Assembly: GCF_002858765.1 (NCBI RefSeq) | Contig: NZ_PJRP01000002.1 | Coordinates: 666,598 to 730,597 of the forward strand | Origin: Cupriavidus pauculus | GTDB taxonomy: Bacteria > Pseudomonadota > Gammaproteobacteria > Burkholderiales > Burkholderiaceae | Length of the DNA stretch: 64,000 nucleotides | Reading direction: 5' to 3' | Shown here: piece after piece, positions 54,551-63,217 of the stretch | Layout of the letters: the number at the start of each line of letters is the position of its first letter | Position numbering within the stretch: the stretch's first letter is position 1 | Translations under genes and position numbers: made by a program | Notes under the pieces: generated by a model | Told to the model about the DNA's origin: nothing | What the model saw: the letters and a program-made list of their open reading frames with translations, nothing else | Database searches by the model: none

Positions 54551-54861
54551 GTTGGCGCCGCATCACCTGCGGCTCGATAACTGGTGGACCGGCGGGTCTG
54601 GATTGACCCGGCCGCGTTCCTGGTGTTCCTGGGTTGGGTGCGCTGGAATTGCGACGGAAAGTCCGGCGAATGGCGCGATTTTACCGTGCCTGCGGCGCGA
54701 CCCGGCGGTACGGCACGAAATTCGGACTCGTCTCACAGCGCGACCGGTCAAAGTGGTGCAGAATCCACGGCACGGTACGGCTCGTCGTACCCGCCTCGCG
54801 CATGCTCCGTGCGACGCTATCGTCGCATGCCGTCTCCATTCCCGCCGCAGGAATACATGCC
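54551..54861. other. 311-bp gap between divergent glnS and CoA-transferase genes
   Basis: No protein-like frame was accepted here. On the minus strand GGTAAAATCG (TAAAAT at 54683-54678) is a candidate glnS -10 box without a clear -35. No repeats or RNA structure were recognised. Confidence 0.4.
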
Positions 54862-56355
54862 ATGAATGCCGCCAGTTCCACCACGAACACCCCCGACACC
54901 TCCGGCCACGCCAGTTCGGGCAGCCCCGCCACCCACCAGGCGCCCGCCGAGGCACTTGCCGCGCTGTGGGCCGGTGCCAACATGCCGCCCGAGGCGCTTT
55001 CCCACGTGACGCTGACCGGCGAGGATCCGGTTCTGCCCTCCAGCTTCGCCATCGGCACCGCCGCGCAGGCCAGCCTGGGCGCGTCGGCGCTGGCGGCTGC
55101 GGCGATCTGGGCGCAGCGCACCGGCCGCTGGCAGGATGTGTCGGTCGACATGCGCCATGCGCTGGCGGAATTCCGTAGTGAGCGCTACCTGCGCGTCAAC
55201 GGCGGGCCGGCGCCCGAGCTCTGGGACAAGATCGCCGGGCTGTATCCGGCCGGGGACGGTCGCTGGGTGCGCCTGCATACGAATTTTCCCCACCATCGGG
55301 ACGGCGTTCTGAAGATCCTCAAATGCGCGTACGACAAGGACGCCGTGCGGGCGGCGTTGTCGGCCTGGAAGGCCGAGGATTTCGAGACGGTCGCATCGGA
55401 CGCCGGCATGGTCGTGTCGGCCATGCGCCCGCTCGACGAATGGCTGCGGCACCCCCAGGCCCAGGCGCTGCGCGGGCTGCCGCCGGTGATCATCGAAAAG
55501 ATCGGTGACGCCCCCCCGGAACCGCTGCCAGCGTTCGGCCCCCATGCCGAGATCAATGTCGATGCGCGGCCGCTGAGCGGTGTCCGGGTGCTGGACTTCA
55601 CGCGCATCATCGCCGGGCCGGTGGCCGGCCGCACGCTGGCCGCGCATGGGGCCGACGTGCTGCTGGTGACGGCCGCGCACCTGCCCTCGATGCCGTCGCT
55701 GGTCATCGATACGGGCCGTGGCAAGCGGTCATGCCAGCTTGATCTGCGCGACGCGGACGACAAGCGCACGCAACACAAGCTGTTCCACGGCGCCGATGTG
55801 GTGGTGCAGGGGTATCGCCCCAATGGGCTGGTGGAACTGGGCGCCGGCCCCGAGGCGGCGGCCCGGGCCCGCCCCGGCATCGTCTATGTGTCGCTGTCCG
55901 CCTACGGCCATGTGGGTCCGTGGGCGGGCAAGCGGGGCTTCGATTCGCTGGTGCAGACCGCCACCGGCATCAATACCGACGAGGCGCAGGCGGCCGGCAG
56001 CGCCGAGCCGAAGCCGCTGCCGGCGCAGGTGCTGGACCACGCCTCAGGCTATCTGCTCGCGTTCGGGGCGATGGTAGCGCTGCATCGTCGCGCGGTGGAA
56101 GGGGGAAGTTGGCACGTGCGCGTGTCGCTGGCGCAGGTGGGCCAGTGGCTGCGCAGCCTCGGGCGCGTGCCCGGCGGCGCAGCGGTGCCGGATCAGCACA
56201 TCGACGAAATTTCCGATCTGCTCGAGGTGGAAGAGTCCGGCTTCGGCGAACTCACCGTGGTGCGCCACGCGGCGCACCTGTCGGAGACGCCCGCGCACTG
56301 GGCGTTGCCCTCGGTGCCGCTGGGCACGCACGCGGCGGAGTGGCTGCCGCGGTAG
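54862..56355 (+). CDS. CaiB/BaiF (family III) CoA-transferase with rearranged domain order
   Basis: A 497-residue CoA-transferase-like protein. The part from about residue 240 (LSGVRVLDFTRIIAGPVAGRTLAAHGADVL) is the usual family N-terminus, continuing to VLDHASGYLLAFGAMVALHRR, where the Asp aligns with the catalytic Asp of formyl-CoA transferase. Residues 30-200 instead resemble the family's C-terminal part (AEFRSERYLR, GLYPAGDGRWVRLHTNF, MRPLDEWLRHPQAQAL), so the halves are permuted or fused. Substrate unknown. ATG at 54862 follows an AGGA; an upstream frame is not protein-like. Confidence 0.8.
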   Translation: MNAASSTTNTPDTSGHASSGSPATHQAPAEALAALWAGANMPPEALSHVTLTGEDPVLPSSFAIGTAAQASLGASALAAAAIWAQRTGRWQDVSVDMRHALAEFRSERYLRVNGGPAPELWDKIAGLYPAGDGRWVRLHTNFPHHRDGVLKILKCAYDKDAVRAALSAWKAEDFETVASDAGMVVSAMRPLDEWLRHPQAQALRGLPPVIIEKIGDAPPEPLPAFGPHAEINVDARPLSGVRVLDFTRIIAGPVAGRTLAAHGADVLLVTAAHLPSMPSLVIDTGRGKRSCQLDLRDADDKRTQHKLFHGADVVVQGYRPNGLVELGAGPEAAARARPGIVYVSLSAYGHVGPWAGKRGFDSLVQTATGINTDEAQAAGSAEPKPLPAQVLDHASGYLLAFGAMVALHRRAVEGGSWHVRVSLAQVGQWLRSLGRVPGGAAVPDQHIDEISDLLEVEESGFGELTVVRHAAHLSETPAHWALPSVPLGTHAAEWLPR

Positions 56356-56365
56356 GGCCGCGGCA

Positions 56366-56983
56366 TCAGTACAGCGTGGTGCGTACGCGCTCGGGCAGTT
56401 CGCGGTCGTAGGCGGCGCCATCGATCGCGTTCTGGCTCAGGGCGGCCAGCATGGTGCCGGTGCTGGGCAGCGCTTCGCGCGGAACCTGCGCGTCGGCCAG
56501 CCACAGGCGCGAGCGCAGCAAGGCACGCGCGCACTGGAAGAACACCGAGTGGATGCGGATCACCAGCACCGTGGTGGGCGCCTTGTCCTGCATCATGCAA
56601 CGGGCGATCAGGTCCGGGTCGGTGGAAACGGTGGCCGTGCCGCTGACGCGCAGCGTTTCATTGACGCCGGGTACCAGGAACAGCAATCCCACGCGCGAGT
56701 CGGCCAGGATATTGCGCAGGCTGTCGATGCGATTGTTGCCGCGCCGATCGGGCAGCAGCAACGTGCGGTCGTCCAGCACCTGCACGAAGCCGGGCGCATC
56801 GCCGCGTGGCGAGCAGTCGCCGCCATGGTCGTTCAGTGTGGAAAGCAGGCAGAACGGCGAGGCTTCGACGAACGCGCGATAGTGCGGATGCAGGTAGTCG
56901 ACTTCCTTGGCCAATGAGGCGGCGCCGGGCTCGGCGTAGAGCGCCTCAAGATCGACCAGCGTGGCAATGTCGTGCGATGGCAT
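56366..56983 (-). CDS. Pyridoxamine 5'-phosphate oxidase-like FMN-binding protein
   Basis: A 205-residue split-barrel protein, distinct from pdxH. FVEASPFCLLSTLNDHGGDCSPRGDAPGFVQVLDDRTLLLPDRRGNNRIDSLRNILADSRVG, shown here only as its start and end motifs (SPFCLLSTL and DRRGNNRIDSL), is the layout of the MSMEG_1061-type PNPOx family. FMN-dependent redox activity is expected; substrate unknown. It converges with the CoA-transferase gene, separated by 10 bp. Confidence 0.82.
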   Translation of the reverse strand: MPSHDIATLVDLEALYAEPGAASLAKEVDYLHPHYRAFVEASPFCLLSTLNDHGGDCSPRGDAPGFVQVLDDRTLLLPDRRGNNRIDSLRNILADSRVGLLFLVPGVNETLRVSGTATVSTDPDLIARCMMQDKAPTTVLVIRIHSVFFQCARALLRSRLWLADAQVPREALPSTGTMLAALSQNAIDGAAYDRELPERVRTTLY

Positions 56984-57061
56984 GGAACGGCTTGCGAAGT
57001 GGGGACGTGGGGGGGGAAGGCGCCAGTATGCCGCACATCCCCCGGATTCGATGTCGCGCGG

Positions 57062-57922
57062 TCAGATGCTGACCGTGCCGCTTCCCAGTTCGATCACGCG
57101 GCCGCCCACGCGGATTGCGCCGTCGGCAGTGACGGCCAAGTCCAGGCGGCATCGGCGATCGACGAATTCCCCCTGATCGACTTCATAGCGGGCCGGCAGT
57201 GCGTGGCCCGTTGCCAGCAGCCAGCCCCCCAGGTTTGCGCAGGCCGAGCCGGTGCCCGGATCTTCGGCCACGCCGCCGCCCTGCTTGGTGAAGAAGTAGC
57301 GCACCAGCACCTTGCCCGGTTGCTCGGGATCGAACGCAAACACATAGGCGGTCTTGCGGCCCAGGCTGCTTTGCGGCCAGCGGTCCAGGCGGCTGCTGTC
57401 CGGCTGGGCGCGGCGCACGGCGTCGGGTGTTTTCAGCGGCACCAGCAGCTGATCCGCGCCGGTATCGACCCACATCGGCGCGCCGGCCAGGTCGTCGGCA
57501 TGCAGCCCCAGCAGCGACGCCATCTCGGCGTCGGGCAGGCCGGCCGGCGCCGTCTTGGGCGCACCCTGGTGCGGGGCGGTCAGCGTCCAGCGATCTGCCT
57601 CGGCGGTCACGGGTACCACCCCGGCCTTGAACTCCAGCGACAGCGCGTTGCCGGTTCGGGCCAGGTCGCGCACCACGTGGGCAGTGCCCAGCGTGGGATG
57701 GCCGGCAAAGCGCATCTCGTAGCCGGGCGTGAAGATGCGGGCGGCGGCAGTGGCCTTGTCGGACGGCAGGATGAACGTCGTCTCGGACAGGTTGAACTGC
57801 AGGGCCAGGGCCTGCATGGTGGCATCGTCCATGCCGCGCGCATCCTCGAACACACACAGGGGATTGCCGCCGAACGTGGATTCGGCAAAGACATTGACGA
57901 TTCGGTATGCGTAGGTGGCCAT
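57062..57922 (-). CDS. PhzF family isomerase/epimerase
   Basis: A 286-residue protein of the diaminopimelate-epimerase-like PhzF family. The N-terminal YRIVNVFAESTFGGNPLCVFEDA contains the typical Phe-Gly-Gly-Asn-Pro and catalytic-Glu region (NLSETTFIL), and MRFAGHPTLGTAHVV and AEDPGTGSACANLGGWL are diagnostic. Substrate is unknown; no phenazine genes are present. ATG at 57922 gives MATYAYRIVNVF. It is divergent from gltS. Confidence 0.9.
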   Translation of the reverse strand: MATYAYRIVNVFAESTFGGNPLCVFEDARGMDDATMQALALQFNLSETTFILPSDKATAAARIFTPGYEMRFAGHPTLGTAHVVRDLARTGNALSLEFKAGVVPVTAEADRWTLTAPHQGAPKTAPAGLPDAEMASLLGLHADDLAGAPMWVDTGADQLLVPLKTPDAVRRAQPDSSRLDRWPQSSLGRKTAYVFAFDPEQPGKVLVRYFFTKQGGGVAEDPGTGSACANLGGWLLATGHALPARYEVDQGEFVDRRCRLDLAVTADGAIRVGGRVIELGSGTVSI

Positions 57923-58106
57923 GGGCGTATCGCGGACGTGAATGGGAAACCACACAGTGTAAGGAAGCGACGCGCCGACGCCATGCACAGTTTCACGCAA
58001 GTGCAACGTAACAGTTGCGCTCTGCATCCGTTCCACATCTTTAAGCGGAATGCGATTGGCGACAGCCGGCCGGGCGCCAAGAATCGAGCTTTTTCGGTTG
58101 CTCGCC

Positions 58107-59303
58107 ATGCTGGAACTTAACAACTACGAAACGCTTGTCGCGGCATCGCTGGTGCTGCTGGTCGGGCGCAAGCTGCTGCAGGTCACAACGCCGCTACGCA
58201 CCTTCAATATTCCCGAGCCGGTCGTCGGCGGACTGGTCGTGGCGCTATGCCTGGCCCTGGCCCGCTTTACCGCCGACGTGCAGGTGAAGTTCGATACCAC
58301 CGCGCAGACACCGTTGATGCTGGCCTTCTTCGCCACGCTTGGCCTCAGCGCCAACCTGGCCAGCCTGAAGCAGGGCGGCAAGTCGATCGGCATCTTTCTG
58401 CTCGCGGTGGCGGGCCTGCTGGTGATCCAGGATGCGATTGGCGTCGGGCTGGCCAGTGCGCTGGGGCTGCATCCGGCCACCGGGCTGCTGGCCGGGTCGA
58501 TTGCGCTCTCGGGCGGACACGGCACCAGCGCGGCCTGGGGCAAGACGTTCGTCGAGCAGTTCGGCACGTCGTACGCCACGGAACTCGGGGTGGCGTGCGC
58601 CACGTTCGGCCTGGTTCTTGTCGGCCTGATTGGCGGCCCGGTGGCGCGCTACCTGCTGCGCAATGTGGCCAAGCCAGGGGTGGGTGCCAGCGACGACCGC
58701 GTGCTCAACTTCGAGAATCCGCAGGCGGTGCGGCCGATCACGGCTTCCGCGCTGATCGAGACCCTGGCGCTGATCCTGGTCTGTCTGACCGCGGGGCAGG
58801 CGTTGGGCGACCTGTTCAAGGGCAGCTGGCTGGAACTGCCGACCTTTGTCTGGGTGCTGTTCGTCGGGGTGCTGCTGCGCAACGGGCTGGCGCTGCTTGG
58901 GTGGTACACGGTGTTCGATCGCGCGCTGTCGGTGCTGGGCAACGTGAGCCTGTCGATGTTCCTGGCGATGGCGCTGATGAGCCTGCGGCTATGGGAGCTG
59001 ACGTCGCTGGTGCTGCCGATGCTGCTGATCCTGCTGGTGCAGACCGGCGCCATGGCGGCCTACGCGATCTTCATCACCTTCCGGATCATGGGCCGCAACT
59101 ACGATGCCGCCGTGCTGGCTGCCGGCCATTGCGGCTTCGGCCTCGGGGCCACACCCACAGCCATCGTCAACATGCAGGCCATCACTGACCGCTACGGCAC
59201 GTCGCACCTGGCCTTCCTGATCGTGCCGATGGTGGGCGCCTTCTTCATCGATATCGTCAACGCCGTGGTCATCAAGCTGTTCCTGAGCCTGCCGGTCTAC
59301 TGA
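58107..59303 (+). CDS. gltS: Sodium/glutamate symporter
   Basis: A 398-residue Na+-coupled glutamate carrier of the GltS (ESS) family with about 10-12 membrane helices. Characteristic segments are the N-terminal YETLVAASLVLLVGRKL, IPEPVVGGL, the pore loop SGGHGTSAAWGKTFVEQFG and GFGLGATPTAIVNMQAITDRYG in the second half. ATG at 58107 gives MLELNNYETL. It converges with the gamma-glutamyltransferase gene, which could produce its substrate from gamma-glutamyl compounds. Confidence 0.95.
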   Translation: MLELNNYETLVAASLVLLVGRKLLQVTTPLRTFNIPEPVVGGLVVALCLALARFTADVQVKFDTTAQTPLMLAFFATLGLSANLASLKQGGKSIGIFLLAVAGLLVIQDAIGVGLASALGLHPATGLLAGSIALSGGHGTSAAWGKTFVEQFGTSYATELGVACATFGLVLVGLIGGPVARYLLRNVAKPGVGASDDRVLNFENPQAVRPITASALIETLALILVCLTAGQALGDLFKGSWLELPTFVWVLFVGVLLRNGLALLGWYTVFDRALSVLGNVSLSMFLAMALMSLRLWELTSLVLPMLLILLVQTGAMAAYAIFITFRIMGRNYDAAVLAAGHCGFGLGATPTAIVNMQAITDRYGTSHLAFLIVPMVGAFFIDIVNAVVIKLFLSLPVY

Positions 59304-59314
59304 CGCGCGGGCAT

Positions 59315-59346
59315 AAAAAAGGCGCCACGGATGACTCGGTGGCGCC
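59315..59346 (-). terminator. Intrinsic terminator of the gamma-glutamyltransferase operon
   Basis: On the minus strand GGCGCCAC and GTGGCGCC (8-bp stem, 10-nt loop) are followed by six T's (59320-59315). It lies about 70 nt past the stop of the ggt-like gene; its stem would also be in the gltS 3' region. Confidence 0.9.
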
Positions 59347-59414
59347 TCGCAGGACTTCAACTACAGTGCTACTTACTGCGGTACTACAATTGCGATACGT
59401 CTGGCGGTGAAGCG

Positions 59415-61040
59415 TCAGAAGCCCACGGCCTGGCCGTCGCGGCGGCTGTCGCTGGCGGCCACGTAGCCTTGTTCGGCGTCATCCGACAGACGCCAGATGA
59501 ACTGGCCGGAGCCGAAGTCCATGTACGGGTCTTCCACCGACTTGAGCTTGTGGCCGCGATCCTTGAGGCCGGCCACGGTGTTCGGGTCCATGGTGCCTTC
59601 AACGTCCAGCGTGAAGTCGCGGTTGACCTTCCAGCGCGGCGCGCAGCAAGCGGCCTGCGGCTGCTGGTTGTAGTCGAGCATGCGCACGACGGTCTGCAGG
59701 TGGCCTTGCGGCTGCATGTCGCCGCCCATCACGCCAAAGCTCATCACGGGCTGGCCGTCCTTGGTCAGGAACGCCGGGATGATGGTGTGGAACGGACGCT
59801 TGCCACCTTCCACCACATTGGCCGACTTCGGGTCCATCGAGAAACCCACGCCACGGTTCTGCAGGCTGATGCCGGTGCCCGGCACCACCACGCCCGAACC
59901 AAAGCCCATGTAGTTCGACTGGATGAACGAGATCATCATGCCGTTTTCGTCGGCGGCGGTCAGGTAGATGGTGCCGCCCGTGCGCGGCATGCCGAAGTTG
60001 AAATGCGTGGCACGCTGCATGTCGATCAGCTTGGCGCGCGACTTCAGGTACGCGTCGTCCAGCATCTGCTCGGGGGTGACTTCCATGCTGCGCGGGTCGG
60101 CCACGTAGCGGTACAGGTCGGCAAACGCCAGCTTCATCGCCTCGATCTGCAGGTGCTGCGAATCGACCGAATCCACGGGCAGGGCGCCCAGGTCGAACTG
60201 GTCCAGGATGCCCAGCGCCATCAGCGCGGCAATGCCCTGGCCATTCGGCGGAATCTCATGGACGTCGTAGCCGCGATACGACTTGCTGATCGGCTTGACC
60301 CACTCGGGGCGATAGTTGCGCAGGTCGTCCAGCGTCATTGCGGCGCCGCATTCCTTGCTGAAGGCGGCGATCTTCTCGGCGATCTCGCCTTCGTAGTAGG
60401 ACCGGCCCTTGGTGGCGCCGATCTTGCGCAGCGTCTCGGCGGCATTCTTGAACACGAACTTCTCGCCCACGAGCGGCGCGCGGCCGTTGGGCATGAACGT
60501 GTCGGCAAAGCCCGGCTGGCCCTTGAGGTCCGGCACGGCGGCAGCCCACTTGTGCGCCACCACCGGCGGCACGGCGTAGCCGCGCTCAGCGATTTCGATG
60601 GCGGGCTCCATCAGGTCCTCGAACGGCAGCTTGCCAAAGCGCTCGTGCAGTGCGGCCCAGCCGGCGATCACGCCCGGCACGGTCACCGAATCCCAGCCAC
60701 GGATCGGCCGGTTGGCCAGTCCGTTGCCGTCCACCCCGTACTTGTTCTTGAAGTATTCGGGGCTCCAGGCCTTGGGGGCCACGCCCGACGAGTTCAGGCC
60801 ATGCAGTTCCTTGCCGTCCCACAGGATCGCAAAGGCATCGCTACCCAGGCCGCACGACACCGGTTCCACCAGCGTGATGGCCGCGGCGGCGGCGATGGCG
60901 GCGTCCACGGCATTGCCGCCCTTCAGCAGCATGCGCAGGCCGGCCTGCGCGGCCAGCGGGTGCGAGGTCGATACCACGTTGCGCGCGAACAGCGGAATGC
61001 GCACGGTGGGATAGGGGTTGGTCCAGTTGAAGTTCTGCAT
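59415..61040 (-). CDS. ggt: Gamma-glutamyltransferase family protein, no signal peptide
   Basis: A 541-residue Ntn-hydrolase that self-cleaves to a catalytic Thr, here Thr357 in TGGTIYLTAADENGMM. Other family marks: HPLAAQAGLRMLLKGGNAVDAAIAA near the N-terminus, NGQGIAALMALGIL, and GVMGGDMQPQGHLQ near the C-terminus. No export signal is seen (starts MQNFNWTNPYPTVR), so it is probably cytoplasmic and may act on imported gamma-glutamyl compounds. It lies 66 bp after the Bug binding protein gene, in a likely operon ended by an intrinsic terminator. Confidence 0.9.
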   Translation of the reverse strand: MQNFNWTNPYPTVRIPLFARNVVSTSHPLAAQAGLRMLLKGGNAVDAAIAAAAAITLVEPVSCGLGSDAFAILWDGKELHGLNSSGVAPKAWSPEYFKNKYGVDGNGLANRPIRGWDSVTVPGVIAGWAALHERFGKLPFEDLMEPAIEIAERGYAVPPVVAHKWAAAVPDLKGQPGFADTFMPNGRAPLVGEKFVFKNAAETLRKIGATKGRSYYEGEIAEKIAAFSKECGAAMTLDDLRNYRPEWVKPISKSYRGYDVHEIPPNGQGIAALMALGILDQFDLGALPVDSVDSQHLQIEAMKLAFADLYRYVADPRSMEVTPEQMLDDAYLKSRAKLIDMQRATHFNFGMPRTGGTIYLTAADENGMMISFIQSNYMGFGSGVVVPGTGISLQNRGVGFSMDPKSANVVEGGKRPFHTIIPAFLTKDGQPVMSFGVMGGDMQPQGHLQTVVRMLDYNQQPQAACCAPRWKVNRDFTLDVEGTMDPNTVAGLKDRGHKLKSVEDPYMDFGSGQFIWRLSDDAEQGYVAASDSRRDGQAVGF

Positions 61041-61106
61041 GGTGTCTCTCGTTACTGCCTGGTTGTAGTGCGACGGCAGGGCGACGCCATTGTCGCCCGC
61101 TTGTCC

Positions 61107-62084
61107 TTAATCCACCTGGATCTTGCGATCCTTGATCAGCTTGCCCCAGCGCGCGCTGTCCTTCTTCACCATCGCGGCGAACTGGGCCGGCGTGCCGCCA
61201 ATGGGTTCGGCGCCCAGCTTGGCCAGGCGGTCCTTCACGTCCTGCGACTGGATGGCCTTGTTGAATTCGGCGTTCAGGCGATTGACGATCTCGGGCGGCA
61301 GGCCCTTGGGACCGTAGATGCCGAACCAGGTATCCGATTCAAAGCCCGGCAGGCCCGATTCGCTGGCCGTGGGCAGGTCCGGCGCCAGCGGCGAGCGCTT
61401 CAGGCTGGTCACGGCCAGCGCCTTGAGCTTGCCGTCCTTCACGTGTGGCATGCCGGACACGATGCTGTCGAACAGCACCTGCACCTTGTTCGAGATCAGG
61501 TCGGGCACGGCCAGCGCGGTGCCACGGTACGGGATGTGCGTGATGAACACGCCGGCCTGGGCCTTGAAGGCCTCGGCGGTCAGGTGGACCACCGTGCCAT
61601 TGCCGCTCGACGCGTAGTTCAGCTCGCCCGGATGTTTCTTGGCGTAGTCGATCAGTTCCTTGACGTTCTTGACCGGCAGCTGGTTGGGCACCACCAGCAC
61701 GTTGGTGGCGGTGGCTACCTGACCAATCGGCGTGAAGTCGGTGTCGGTGTTGTACGGCAGGTGCGTATTGATGTACGGCCCGATCGAGTGCGTGCTGGTG
61801 GTGGCGATCAGGATCGTGTAGCCGTCCGGCGCGGCCTTGGCGGCCATGTCCGAACCGATGGCGCCGCCGGCGCCGGGCCGGTTGTCCACCACGATCTGCT
61901 GGCCCAGGTTCTGGCCTACCTTCTGGGCGATGGCGCGTGCCAGCAGGTCGGTGGCGCCGCTGGCCGGAAACGGCACGATCAGGCGGATCGGCTTGCTGGG
62001 GAAGGTGTCGGCATGCGACGGGGCGGCAGCAAGGGTCAGGCTCGTGGCAAGGCCGATGCCAAGATGGCGTAGCCAGGATTTCAT
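61107..62084 (-). CDS. Tripartite tricarboxylate transporter substrate-binding protein (Bug family)
   Basis: A 325-residue periplasmic binding protein with a signal peptide ending PSHA. The Bug/TctC pattern is clear: FPSKPIRLIVPFPASGATDLLARAIAQ, IVVDNRPGAGGAIGSDMAAKAAPDGYT and GLPPEIVNRLNAEFNKA. The ligand cannot be read from sequence; an organic acid or amino-acid derivative is usual. It heads the operon with the ggt-like gene and is divergent from a LysR regulator, so a gamma-glutamyl ligand is a reasonable guess. Confidence 0.93.
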   Translation of the reverse strand: MKSWLRHLGIGLATSLTLAAAPSHADTFPSKPIRLIVPFPASGATDLLARAIAQKVGQNLGQQIVVDNRPGAGGAIGSDMAAKAAPDGYTILIATTSTHSIGPYINTHLPYNTDTDFTPIGQVATATNVLVVPNQLPVKNVKELIDYAKKHPGELNYASSGNGTVVHLTAEAFKAQAGVFITHIPYRGTALAVPDLISNKVQVLFDSIVSGMPHVKDGKLKALAVTSLKRSPLAPDLPTASESGLPGFESDTWFGIYGPKGLPPEIVNRLNAEFNKAIQSQDVKDRLAKLGAEPIGGTPAQFAAMVKKDSARWGKLIKDRKIQVD

Positions 62085-62170
62085 GTTGTGCGTCTCCGGG
62101 ACGGATGGGTGCGACGTGGAACTGCGGCAGGAAAACACAAATTATTCCGCGCCCGCGTCCACAATGAAAG

Positions 62171-62192
62171 TTAATATTCCTTGCTTGATTAA
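62171..62192. promoter_or_regulatory. AT-rich inverted repeat TTAAT-N12-ATTAA, candidate LysR-regulator site
   Basis: A short inverted repeat in the only AT-rich island of the 165-bp gap between the Bug gene and the lysR-type gene. LysR regulators bind such interrupted dyads between divergent promoters. Arms of 5 bp are weak evidence alone. Confidence 0.35.
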
Positions 62193-62249
62193 TAAGAAAA
62201 CCTTGTGGATCGTCCCAGCCGGACGGTCGCCTGGAAAGATGCACCAACG

Positions 62250-63134
62250 ATGAGCACGATCCGCTTCCTGCGAACCTTCGTCGCCGTGGCCGAACACGGC
62301 TCTTTTGCGGCTGCCGCCAGCCAGGTGGCAGTGACCCAGGCGGCCGTCAGCCTGCAGATGCGGTCGCTGGAGGAAGAGCTGCGCCGCGCCCTGTTCGACC
62401 GCAGCGGCCGCGTGGCCGTGCTCAATGCCGACGGGCGGGCGCTGCTGCCCCAGGCGCGCCGGCTGCTGGCGCTCTACGACGACATGCGCGTGCCGCTGGC
62501 CGACACCGAAGCCATGGCCGGGGCAGTGGCGGTGGGCGCTGTGGTCTCCGTGATGGGTGGGCTCTCGCACGTGGTGGCGCAGCTGAAACGGACGTATCCA
62601 GCGCTCGACGTCAGGCTGATCGGCGCCAAGTCGTTCGAGCTGGCCGCCATGGTGGAGAGCGGCGAACTCGACGCCGCCTTTGTGGTGGAGGGCTCGGCGC
62701 GGCTGGCGGGCACGCTGCACTGGACGCCGCTCTACGACGAGCCGCTTGTGGCGATTGCCGCACGTGGTAGTCAGGGCGACGACGCGCGGCAGGCGCTGGC
62801 TTCCAACCCGTTCCTGCGCTTCGACCGCAGCCAGCGCACCGGCGCGCTGGTGGAACGCGCGCTGCGGCGCGCACACCTTCGTACCAACGAATACCTGGAA
62901 CTGAACTCGATCGAGGCGCTGGTGGAGCTGGTGCGGCAGGAAGTGGGCGTGACCGTGGTGCCGCTGCTCAAGCGCGCCCGCTGGCGCGACGACCGCGCGC
63001 TGCGCATCTTGCCGTTGCGGGCCGGCGGCGAACCCACCGTGCGCACCATCGGCATGCTGGAGCGGCGCGATCACGGCCGCGTGCACGTGACCGAGGCGAT
63101 TCGCACCGCCTGCGCGGCCCTGTTTGGCGACTGA
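62250..63134 (+). CDS. LysR family transcriptional regulator
   Basis: A 294-residue LysR-type regulator. The N-terminal helix-turn-helix is FLRTFVAVAEHGSFAAAASQVAVTQAAVSLQMRSLEEEL (two halves, motif residues SQVAVTQAAVS), followed by the effector-binding domain (GAVVSVMGGLSHVVAQLKRTYPALDVRL, LELNSIEALVELVRQEVGVTVVPLL). Divergent from the Bug-ggt operon and probably its regulator. ATG at 62250 gives MSTIRFLRTF. Confidence 0.92.
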   Translation: MSTIRFLRTFVAVAEHGSFAAAASQVAVTQAAVSLQMRSLEEELRRALFDRSGRVAVLNADGRALLPQARRLLALYDDMRVPLADTEAMAGAVAVGAVVSVMGGLSHVVAQLKRTYPALDVRLIGAKSFELAAMVESGELDAAFVVEGSARLAGTLHWTPLYDEPLVAIAARGSQGDDARQALASNPFLRFDRSQRTGALVERALRRAHLRTNEYLELNSIEALVELVRQEVGVTVVPLLKRARWRDDRALRILPLRAGGEPTVRTIGMLERRDHGRVHVTEAIRTACAALFGD

Positions 63135-63164
63135 GGCCGGGGCGCCAGTCATAGAAACGCCAAA

Positions 63165-63196
63165 AGAAAAAGGGCGCCACAGGGGCGCCCTTTTTT
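63165..63196. terminator. Bidirectional intrinsic terminator
   Basis: GGGCGCC (63172-63178), a 5-nt loop and GGCGCCC (63184-63190) are flanked by A's on the left (63165-63171) and TTTTTT on the right (63191-63196). It ends the LysR gene on the plus strand and the TctA gene on the minus strand. Confidence 0.93.
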
Positions 63197-63217
63197 CGTA
63201 CAGCGGGGGAAACGTCC

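Noticed and set aside
59331..62072. 913-residue plus-strand open frame opposite ggt and the Bug gene
   Set aside because: It spans two convincing minus-strand genes and their intergenic gap, and its composition is that of an antisense frame.
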